Shown here: positions 1 through 5,228 of the stretch, one piece after another
How the letters are laid out: each line of letters begins with the position of its first letter
How positions within the stretch are numbered: the stretch's first letter is position 1
Assembly: GCA_937914775.1 (NCBI GenBank)
Contig: CALDNB010000042.1
Coordinates: 1-7,734, forward strand
Direction: 5' to 3'
Source: an uncultured Clostridia bacterium
GTDB lineage: Bacteria; Bacillota; Clostridia; Monoglobales; Firm-18
DNA length: 7,734 nucleotides
The notes under the pieces: model-generated
Told to the model about the DNA's origin: nothing
Seen by the model: only the letters and a program-made list of their open reading frames with translations
The model's database searches: none
Position numbers and translations under genes: made by a program

Positions 1-269
1 GCGTAATTGCACTTTCTGACAAAATCGGAGTTTTGTCAGACGAACTGACAGAGAAAAAAGCCGAGATTGATTTGCTGACTGATGAGTTAAAAATTGCAAA
101 TGCGGAAATTGGTTTATACAAACAGTTTGGTGATATTATTTCCTTAATAAATAACGGAGAACTGGAAAAGGCAAAAGAATTACTTTCAGAAATTAATGAA
201 GAAGATTTAAATGACAGTGCAATAAATATTTATAATTTAATTACAAAGGAGATAGAAGAAAATGCTTGA
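1..269 (+). CDS. C-terminal part of an unrecognised coiled-coil protein, cut by the window edge
   Basis: The reading frame is open to the left edge (first full codon at 3), so this is the last 88 residues of a longer protein. A TTG at 33 could be read as a start, but the only purine-rich stretch before it (CGGAG, 26-30) is just 2 nt away, so I treat the gene as partial. The visible part begins with leucine/isoleucine heptads (LSDKIGVLSDELTEKK, then IDLLTDELKIANAEI), typical of a coiled coil. It ends in a helical hairpin (LINNGELEKAKELLSEI ... AINIYNLI) that loosely resembles one TPR repeat. No catalytic motif or membrane segment is visible. Its TGA stop overlaps the serS ATG by 8 nt (ATGCTTGA), so the two genes are co-transcribed and probably translationally coupled. 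The function is unknown. Confidence 0.75.
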   Translation, partial: VIALSDKIGVLSDELTEKKAEIDLLTDELKIANAEIGLYKQFGDIISLINNGELEKAKELLSEINEEDLNDSAINIYNLITKEIEENA

Positions 270-1530
270 CATCAAATTATTAAGAGCACAACCTGAAGTG
301 GTAGTAGAGCAATTAAAAAGAAGAAATTTTGAACTTGATTTAACAGAGTTTACAAAATTAGACGCTGAAAGAAGAGCAGCATTAGTTGAGGCAGAACAAC
401 TTAAAAACCAGCAGAACACAGTATCAAAACAAATTCCTGCACTTAAAAAAGAGGGCAAAGACGTTGCTCCTATTTTTGCAGAAATGAAAGAACTGTCTGA
501 CAAGGTAAAAGTTTTAGACGACAAGGTAAGAGAACTTGACGAGGCATTAAGACAGATAGTTTTAACAATTCCAAACATTCCAAATGCTGAAGTACCAGAC
601 GGTAACGATGACAGCGACAACCTTGAAATAAGAAAATGGGGAGAGCCAACAAAGTTTGATTTTGAAGCAAAGGCACACTGGGATATCGGTGAAAACCTTG
701 ATATATTAGACTTTGGAAGAGCCGCAAAAATCACAGGCTCAAGATTTACAGTATATAAAGGTCTTGGTGCGGCGCTGGAAAGAGCAATTATTAACTACTT
801 CCTTACAACACACACAACAAAAAGCGGATATACTGAAATATTCCCACCCTATATGGTACACAGAAACTCAATGGTAGGCACAGGTCAGTTGCCTAAATTT
901 GAAGAAGATGCTTTTAAAGTAGCAAATACAGAATATTTTTTGATTCCTACTGCAGAAGTACCTGTTACAAATCTGCATAAAGACGAAATCTTATCTGCAG
1001 ACCAACTTCCTATTAAATACTGTGCATACTCTGCATGTTTCAGAGCAGAAGCAGGTTCTGCAGGACGTGACACAAGAGGCCTTATAAGACAACACCAGTT
1101 CAATAAAGTTGAACTTGTTAAATTTGCAAATCCCGACACATCTTATGATGAACTTGAAACACTTACAAACGATGCAGAAAAAGTGTTGCAGGGCTTAGGT
1201 CTTCCTTACAGAGTTGTACGCCTTTGCTCAGGTGATTTGGGCTTTAGTTCAGCAATGACTTACGACATCGAGGTATGGATGCCAAGTTACGGAAGATACG
1301 TAGAAATCAGTTCCTGCAGTAACTTTGAGGACTTCCAGGCACGTCGTGCAGGTATCAAATTTAAACGTGACACAAACAGCAAAGCAGAATTTGTTCACAC
1401 ATTAAACGGCAGCGGCGTTGCAGTAGGCAGAACTGTTGCGGCAATTTTAGAAAACTACCAACAGGCAGACGGAAGCGTAAAAATTCCTGAAGCGTTAGTT
1501 CCATTTATGGGCACAGACCTTATAAAATAA
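262..1530 (+). CDS. serS: Seryl-tRNA synthetase (class II)
   Basis: This cytoplasmic enzyme charges tRNA-Ser (and tRNA-Sec where present) with serine through a seryl-adenylate. The product is 422 residues, the usual bacterial length. Residues about 1-110 form the N-terminal tRNA-binding domain, with a charged helical arm (about 30-100) that grips the long variable arm of tRNA-Ser. The class II catalytic core follows: the serine-binding TAE at 230-232, motif 2 at 260-273 (FRAEAGSAGRDTRG), the EISSCSNFEDFQARR block at 348-362, and motif 3 around 382-400 with NGSGVAVGR and its arginine at 390. The ATG at 262 has AAAGGAG (245-251) 10 nt upstream. The start lies inside the end of the preceding gene, so no leader or T-box can sit directly before serS. 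Any such control would be upstream of the partner gene, outside the window. Confidence 0.98.
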   Translation: MLDIKLLRAQPEVVVEQLKRRNFELDLTEFTKLDAERRAALVEAEQLKNQQNTVSKQIPALKKEGKDVAPIFAEMKELSDKVKVLDDKVRELDEALRQIVLTIPNIPNAEVPDGNDDSDNLEIRKWGEPTKFDFEAKAHWDIGENLDILDFGRAAKITGSRFTVYKGLGAALERAIINYFLTTHTTKSGYTEIFPPYMVHRNSMVGTGQLPKFEEDAFKVANTEYFLIPTAEVPVTNLHKDEILSADQLPIKYCAYSACFRAEAGSAGRDTRGLIRQHQFNKVELVKFANPDTSYDELETLTNDAEKVLQGLGLPYRVVRLCSGDLGFSSAMTYDIEVWMPSYGRYVEISSCSNFEDFQARRAGIKFKRDTNSKAEFVHTLNGSGVAVGRTVAAILENYQQADGSVKIPEALVPFMGTDLIK

Positions 1531-1536
1531 GGCTTT

Positions 1537-1582
1537 TTATCCACAGTTATCAACATTTTGTTGACAAAATGTTGATAACTGT
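1537..1582. repeat. Perfect 19-bp inverted repeat with DnaA-box-like 9-mers
   Basis: ACAGTTATCAACATTTTGT (1543-1561) is exactly complementary to 1564-1582, with only TG between. A match to the DnaA-box consensus, TTATCCACA, lies at 1537-1545. One base later comes TTATCAACA (1547-1555, one mismatch), and its mirror image TGTTGATAA lies at 1570-1578. No T-run follows on either strand, so it does not look like an intrinsic terminator. TTGACA at 1561-1566, across the centre, equals a sigma-A -35 hexamer, but no good -10 lies at 16-18 bp. The element could be a DnaA-binding or other dimeric-regulator site, or an mRNA hairpin between serS and the next gene. Confidence 0.7.
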
Positions 1583-1603
1583 ATCAATTTGGAGGCAAAT
1601 ATA

Positions 1604-2353
1604 GTGATTATACACGCTATTATTACAGTAATCGGCATAATATGCCTTGTAGACGGGCTTGTTATGACTGCATATACTCTTTTTAATATGGGAAACCTTT
1701 TAACAGTAATTACAGGAGCAATAATGACCGCCTACGGACTATATTATAAGCAGATTATAAGTTATACCAAAAGGGGCGTTTTAAAAGGGCTAAGAATGAT
1801 ATTTTACGCAGGACTTACCCTTATGATTGCAATGCCGATAATCGTGTTTGCAGGAAGTTTTGTCAGACCTGCCGATTATACGGAGGATGCGGTTATAGTA
1901 TTGGGCGCGGGGATACACGGAGAAACACCAACACTTCCACTTCGCAACAGACTGTTAAAAGCAGTAGAATATTATAACAAAAATCAGGACGCAATAATTA
2001 TAGTTTCGGGAGGTCAGGGACACGGAGAATCTATTACAGAGGCAGAGGCAATGGAGAGATTCTTAATAGACAAGGGCATACCGAAACAGAATATATTAAA
2101 GGAAGAAAAATCAACTTCAACAGAGGAAAATCTTAAGTTTTCAAAACAGATACTTGATGAAAATTTCAGTGAAAATTATACCGTTGCAATTATAACCAAC
2201 AGATTTCATTCCCAAAGAGCAAGAATTCTTGCAAAGGAGGAGGGCCTTACATCAACATCAGTTAACGCACCAATTCCCTGGTACACAATACCTGTTAATT
2301 ACGTAAGGGAATCCCTTGCAACGATGTATATTTTGGTAGATTTAATTATATAA
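1604..2353 (+). CDS. DUF218/YdcF-like membrane protein (SanA/ElyC superfamily)
   Basis: I chose GTG at 1604 because GGAGG (1591-1595) sits 8 nt before it. A TTG at 1589 is in frame but overlaps that ribosome binding site. The 249-residue product has an N-terminal hydrophobic region of about three helices (about 2-20, 30-48, 64-85), then a DUF218 domain from about residue 94. The family signatures are visible: VLGAG (99-103), SGGQG (135-139), the ITEAEAM helix (144-150), STEEN (172-176) and the FHSQRA segment (201-206). In other bacteria DUF218 proteins are linked to envelope integrity and cell-wall precursor metabolism (ElyC, SanA). The substrate here is not known. The gene follows serS by 73 nt, across the palindrome, and starts a run of four close + strand genes. 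The family call is strong and the role is inferred. Confidence 0.88.
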   Translation: MIIHAIITVIGIICLVDGLVMTAYTLFNMGNLLTVITGAIMTAYGLYYKQIISYTKRGVLKGLRMIFYAGLTLMIAMPIIVFAGSFVRPADYTEDAVIVLGAGIHGETPTLPLRNRLLKAVEYYNKNQDAIIIVSGGQGHGESITEAEAMERFLIDKGIPKQNILKEEKSTSTEENLKFSKQILDENFSENYTVAIITNRFHSQRARILAKEEGLTSTSVNAPIPWYTIPVNYVRESLATMYILVDLII

Positions 2354-2390
2354 TTTGTATGTTAGTTTATTAACAGAAAAGGACAATGTT

Positions 2391-3224
2391 ATGAGCAACT
2401 TATATTATAAAAGCGCAAAAGATATAGAACTTAAATACATAACAAAAGTACACGGAGAGCAGGACGGAGCAATGTACGGCGGATACCTTTTCCGTTTTGA
2501 CGGCTCGGGACTTGTTTCTGTAACAGATTTATCTGACTATACCCTTATAAACAGACATTTTGCGGACGGAATAGAAAGATATAAGCCACACGGAAACTCC
2601 GTGTTTTTCGGTACAGAATTTTATGATGAAAAAGACAAGTTTCCCCTTTTATATTCTAACGTTTATAACAGTTACCAAAACGAAAACGAGGGAATTTGCC
2701 TTGTTTACAGAATAACAGAGGAACTTAAAACAAAACTGGTGCAAGTAATAAAAATCGGCTTTGTTGACAAGGACGATATATGGCGTTCATCTGACAGAAA
2801 AGACGTAAGACCTTACGGTAATTTTGCCCTTGACAAAAGCACAGGTCTTATGTACGCCTTTACAATGAGAGATCAGGACAAAACCGCAAGATTTTTTGAA
2901 TTTAAATTACCAAAACTAACCGACGGCGAAGTTGTTACAATAAACTACCAAGATGTGACAAAACAGTTCGACACACCGTACATAGATTTTATGCAGGGTG
3001 CAATATGCCACGACGGTTATATCTATTCTTTAGAGGGCTTTAATGCTGTTAACGCCCAGAAGCCGAAACTAAAAGTAATTGACGTTAACGGCGAAGAAAT
3101 GGTTATGGATATTGACCTTACAAAACACGGGCTTATATTTGAAATGGAGTTGGTGGAAGTTTATAACAATACTTTATATCTTTCCGACTGCTGGGGCAAC
3201 ACTTATAAAGGAGAGTTCATATGA
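2391..3224 (+). CDS. Unrecognised soluble beta-rich protein, possibly propeller-like
   Basis: ATG at 2391 is preferred because AAAAGGA (2377-2383) lies 7 nt before it. An in-frame TTG at 2355 has no ribosome binding site. The product has 277 residues, no signal peptide and no membrane helix, so it is probably cytoplasmic. Short beta-strand/turn units recur, for example YGGYLFRFDGSG (29-40), LDKSTGLMYAFTMRD (147-161), ICHDGYIYSLEGF (205-217) and VYNNTLYLSDCWGNTYKG (257-274). This spacing of 'x-G-x-h-Y-x-h' units is what beta-propeller blades look like, but I cannot count blades with confidence and recognise no family. Its stop shares an ATGA overlap with the HAD gene downstream, so the two products are likely made together. 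It could be a substrate-binding or structural partner. No function is assigned. Confidence 0.8.
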   Translation: MSNLYYKSAKDIELKYITKVHGEQDGAMYGGYLFRFDGSGLVSVTDLSDYTLINRHFADGIERYKPHGNSVFFGTEFYDEKDKFPLLYSNVYNSYQNENEGICLVYRITEELKTKLVQVIKIGFVDKDDIWRSSDRKDVRPYGNFALDKSTGLMYAFTMRDQDKTARFFEFKLPKLTDGEVVTINYQDVTKQFDTPYIDFMQGAICHDGYIYSLEGFNAVNAQKPKLKVIDVNGEEMVMDIDLTKHGLIFEMELVEVYNNTLYLSDCWGNTYKGEFI

Positions 3225-3880
3225 TAAAATGCGTAATATTTGACGTTGACGGCACAATGACAAACACTATGCCTTTATTTGAACTGTCGTATCTACGGGC
3301 TTACAACGAGGTAGCAGATACCCCTATTACCCTGCCCGAACTTCGAAAAAGCGTTGGCTTGTCGGAGGAGGGTATGGCAAAGGCACTTATACCCGAAAAG
3401 GCACAGGAGGTACTTGCAAAATACTACACTTATTACGAGGAACTGTTAAAGAAAACTCCGGGAGTTGCATACTTCGGAATAAAAAAACTTATTAACTATT
3501 TAAATGACAAGGGCATAAAAACTGCCGTTGTATCGGGGAAAGGGAAACCCGCCCTTGATATTACATTTCGGGTGCTTGGTTTTGAGGGGCTTTTTAAAAA
3601 CGTTTTTGCAGGTCTTGAGGAAACCCCTGACAAAGCAGAGCGAATCATAAAAACCATGGAAATTTTAGAAGTAAAACCCGAAGAAACAATATATATCGGT
3701 GACATTGTTTCCGATATAACTGCATCACAAAAAGCAAATGTAAGAATAATTTCAGCAGGTTGGGACTTAAAAGCAGACAGAAAGGAACTTTTAAAACACA
3801 ACCCCGACTATTTTGCATACACAGTAGAAGATTGTTATAAAATTTTAAAAGGAGAAATTGAAAATGTCAGAATTATTTGA
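3221..3880 (+). CDS. HAD-superfamily hydrolase (phosphoglycolate phosphatase/beta-PGM-like)
   Basis: The 219-residue cytoplasmic protein has the complete haloacid dehalogenase catalytic set. Motif I is FDVDGT (7-12) with nucleophile Asp8 and acid/base Asp10. Motif II is VVSGK with Ser105. A motif III lysine lies near 138 (TPDKAER), and motif IV is YIGDIVSDITAS with Asp161 and Asp165. A helical cap between motifs I and II (about 15-85) places it in subfamily IA, with phosphoglycolate phosphatase and beta-phosphoglucomutase. Such enzymes dephosphorylate or isomerise small phosphorylated metabolites. The substrate cannot be read from the sequence. Translation starts in an ATGA overlap with the upstream gene, with AAGGAG at 3208-3213, and the 3' end overlaps the next gene by 17 nt, so it sits mid-operon. 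Confidence 0.92.
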   Translation: MIKCVIFDVDGTMTNTMPLFELSYLRAYNEVADTPITLPELRKSVGLSEEGMAKALIPEKAQEVLAKYYTYYEELLKKTPGVAYFGIKKLINYLNDKGIKTAVVSGKGKPALDITFRVLGFEGLFKNVFAGLEETPDKAERIIKTMEILEVKPEETIYIGDIVSDITASQKANVRIISAGWDLKADRKELLKHNPDYFAYTVEDCYKILKGEIENVRII

Positions 3881-4145
3881 AATTTTAATGATTGTAATGT
3901 TTGGTGCATCGTGGCCTATTAATGCTATGAAATCTTACAAGGCACGTACCACAAAAGGAAAAAGTCTTCCCTTTTTGCTTTTGATTTTTGTCGGCTACAT
4001 TTTTGGTATTACTTCAAAACTTATTGCAGAGTCTTTTAAATGGTACGTAATGTTTTTCTATGTGCTTAATTTCATAATGGTTGGAATTGATATATTACTG
4101 TACATAAGAAATTACAGATTAGACAAGAAAGCAGGGATATTATAA
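3864..4145 (+). CDS. Small three-helix membrane protein, SemiSWEET/PQ-loop-like
   Basis: ATG at 3864 is chosen because AAAAGGAG (3847-3854) is 9 nt upstream. The in-frame TTG at 3858 is only 3 nt from it. The 93-residue product has three hydrophobic helices (about 4-22, 34-54, 59-81) and a basic C-terminal tail. The end of helix 1 and following loop read WPINAMKSYKARTTKGKS (17-34), which matches the layout of PQ-loop/MtN3 proteins: a helix-breaking proline, a basic loop, then KGxS leading into helix 2. In SemiSWEETs, such three-helix half units dimerise to carry sugars or other small solutes across the membrane. Here the classic PQ dipeptide is replaced by PI. The gene overlaps the HAD gene by 17 nt and ends the + strand run. 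An alternative is an unrelated small membrane protein. Confidence 0.72.
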   Translation: MSELFEILMIVMFGASWPINAMKSYKARTTKGKSLPFLLLIFVGYIFGITSKLIAESFKWYVMFFYVLNFIMVGIDILLYIRNYRLDKKAGIL

Positions 4146-4150
4146 GAGAA

Positions 4151-4178
4151 TGAATTGACAACGGTAGTTGTCAATTCA
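4151..4178. repeat. Perfect 12-bp hairpin just after the + strand operon
   Basis: TGAATTGACAAC (4151-4162) pairs exactly with GTTGTCAATTCA (4167-4178) around a GGTA loop. It begins 5 nt after the stop of the half-transporter gene. No T-run follows on either strand, so alone it is not a standard intrinsic terminator. It may protect the 3' end of the operon mRNA or act together with the terminator beside it. Confidence 0.6.
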
Positions 4179-4182
4179 CTAT

Positions 4183-4218
4183 AAAAAAAGAGCAGTGGCA
4201 TAAGCCACTGCATTTTTT
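4183..4218. terminator. Bidirectional intrinsic terminator between convergent genes
   Basis: GCAGTGGC (4192-4199) pairs perfectly with GCCACTGC (4204-4211) around ATAA. The stem is followed by TTTTTT (4213-4218) on the + strand and, because AAAAAAA lies at 4183-4189, by a T-run on the - strand too. It lies 38 nt after the + strand operon and 16 nt after the rpmE stop, so it suits both. Confidence 0.9.
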
Positions 4219-4233
4219 ATGTTTTTGGTATAA

Positions 4234-4440
4234 TTATTTGTCTGTCATACCATAGCGTTTTTTAAATCTGTCAACACGGCCACCTGTATCTACAAGTTTT
4301 TGTTTTCCGGTGAAAAACGGATGGCACTTGCTGCAAATTTCCACGTGAATATCCTGTTTTGTTGAGCCTGTTTCAATTACCTCTCCGCAAGCGCATTTTA
4401 TTGTTGTTTTTTGGTAATCCGGATGAATACCTTGTTTCAT
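4234..4440 (-). CDS. rpmE: Ribosomal protein L31 (zinc-binding type)
   Basis: L31 is a 50S subunit protein near the central protuberance that takes part in the bridge between the subunits. The 68-residue product opens with MKQGIHPDY, the family hallmark, and keeps CxC (16, 18) and CxxC (36, 39), the four cysteines that bind zinc. It is therefore the C+ form, not the cysteine-free paralogue that some bacteria make under zinc limitation. HPFFTGKQKLVDTGGRVDRF (40-59) is also typical. AGAGGTG ends 7 nt before the ATG. The gene has its own candidate promoter (4475-4503) and ends at the shared terminator, so it may be transcribed alone or with rubrerythrin read-through. Confidence 0.97.
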   Translation of the reverse strand: MKQGIHPDYQKTTIKCACGEVIETGSTKQDIHVEICSKCHPFFTGKQKLVDTGGRVDRFKKRYGMTDK

Positions 4441-4474
4441 GATTTCTCACCTCTTTGTTCAATAGTGCTTGAAT

Positions 4475-4503
4475 ATTATAACACAGGAAATTTTAAAAAT
4501 CAA
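4475..4503 (-). promoter_or_regulatory. Sigma-A-type promoter for rpmE
   Basis: On the - strand, TTGATT (4503-4498) and TATAAT (4480-4475) are 17 bp apart. The -10 box is preceded by TGT, giving an extended -10 (TGTTATAAT). It points at rpmE, with the -10 box about 34 nt before the ATG. The start site is not verified. Confidence 0.75.
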
Positions 4504-4520
4504 TAGTTTTTTTAAAATTT
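4488..4520. repeat. AT-only 12-bp inverted repeat after the rubrerythrin gene
   Basis: AAATTTTAAAAA (4488-4499) is perfectly complementary to TTTTTAAAATTT (4509-4520) around a 9-nt loop. It overlaps the rubrerythrin stop codon and the rpmE -35 box. With no G-C pairs it would make a weak hairpin. It may be a poor terminator for rubrerythrin or an AT-rich promoter element, and chance in AT-rich DNA is possible. Confidence 0.4.
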
Positions 4521-5058
4521 ATTTATAATTTTCTGCCTGAACTTCAAAATATGCTTTAGGATGAGCACATACAGGGCAAATTTCAGGTGCCTCTTTTGCT
4601 TTTACAATGTGTCCGCAGTTTCTGCACATCCAGTAAACTTCGTTGTCTTTTTTGAACACAATACCGTCTTCAACTTTTTTAAGCAATGTTAAATATCTTT
4701 CTTCGTGATGCTTTTCTATTGCTGCTACACTGCGGAAAAGTTCTGCAATATGTGTAAAGCCTTCTTCATCTGCAACTTCTGCAAATTCTCTATACATCTC
4801 TGTCCATTCATAATTTTCCCCAGCGGCTGCATCTTTTAAGTTATCCATTGTGTCTGCAATGCCGTTGTGCAAAAGTTTGAACCAGATTTTTGCGTGTTCT
4901 TTTTCGTTGTTTGCAGTTTCTTCAAAAATAGCGGCGATTTGCTGATAGCCGTCTTTTTTCGCTTTACTTGCATAATACGTGTATTTGTTTCTTGCCTGAG
5001 ACTCACCTGCAAAGGCAGTCATTAAATTGGCTTCTGTTTTTGAACCTTTTAAATCCAT
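4519..5058 (-). CDS. rbr: Rubrerythrin (diiron peroxidase with rubredoxin domain)
   Basis: Rubrerythrin reduces hydrogen peroxide to water in the cytoplasm of anaerobes, taking electrons from reduced rubredoxin or NAD(P)H-linked partners. The 179-residue product has the usual domain order. A four-helix ferritin-like domain (about 1-135) carries the diiron ligands: Glu19 in AGESQARNKY, Glu52/His55 in NNEKEHAK, Glu94/Glu98 around EVADEEG, and Glu115/His118 in AAIEKHHEERY. A C-terminal rubredoxin-like domain follows, with CRNCG (145-149) and CPVC (161-164) holding one iron. AAGGAG (5068-5073) lies 9 nt before the ATG. A candidate promoter sits just upstream, in the short space after spoIIE and its small downstream ORF, so it can be expressed independently of sporulation. 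Confidence 0.96.
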   Translation of the reverse strand: MDLKGSKTEANLMTAFAGESQARNKYTYYASKAKKDGYQQIAAIFEETANNEKEHAKIWFKLLHNGIADTMDNLKDAAAGENYEWTEMYREFAEVADEEGFTHIAELFRSVAAIEKHHEERYLTLLKKVEDGIVFKKDNEVYWMCRNCGHIVKAKEAPEICPVCAHPKAYFEVQAENYK

Positions 5059-5092
5059 ATTTACACACTCCTTAATTAGTATCTTTTTCTAT

Positions 5093-5121
5093 ATTGTACC
5101 ATTTTATATAATTTTATGCAA
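5093..5121 (-). promoter_or_regulatory. Possible sigma-A-type promoter for rubrerythrin
   Basis: On the - strand TTGCAT (5121-5116) and TACAAT (5098-5093) are 17 bp apart. The -10 box matches 5 of 6 consensus bases, the -35 only 3 of 6. It lies about 34 nt before the rubrerythrin ATG and begins 9 nt after the stop of the small ORF. No clear PerR-type operator palindrome was seen. Confidence 0.5.
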
Positions 5122-5129
5122 GAAAAATT

Positions 5130-5228
5130 TTATATCTTTTTCTTTAAGCGGTTTAGTCGGTTAATATACCGCCTTACAATCAGGTTTGCCCACAAAATTA
5201 CAGGCACACTCTTTTTTTTATGCTTCAT
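5130..5228 (-). CDS. Candidate 32-residue basic microprotein coupled to spoIIE
   Basis: The ATG (5228-5226) shares its A with the last base of the spoIIE TAA stop (TAATG), the usual layout for translational coupling. GGGAGG, within the end of spoIIE, lies 7 nt before it, which is ideal spacing. The product starts MKHKKKSVPVILWANLIV and ends RLNRLKKKI. It has seven lysines, four arginines and no acidic residue, with a short hydrophobic stretch (8-18) between two basic ends. It could insert in or lie on the membrane, or bind nucleic acid. The family is unknown. It may instead be a chance ORF or the remnant of a larger gene. In its favour are the strong ribosome binding site and exact coupling; against it is its short length. 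Confidence 0.5.
   Translation of the reverse strand: MKHKKKSVPVILWANLIVRRYINRLNRLKKKI

Noticed and set aside
237..734. Long - strand ORFs opposite serS
   Set aside because: They are antisense shadows of a clearly coding gene with low-complexity, serine-rich translations.
1543..1582. Palindrome after serS as an intrinsic terminator
   Set aside because: The stem is AT-rich and no T-run follows on either strand.
1589..1603. TTG start for the DUF218 gene
   Set aside because: It overlaps the GGAGG ribosome binding site. GTG at 1604 has correct spacing.
2355..2390. TTG start for the beta-rich protein
   Set aside because: It begins right after the upstream stop without a ribosome binding site. 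ATG at 2391 has AAAAGGA.
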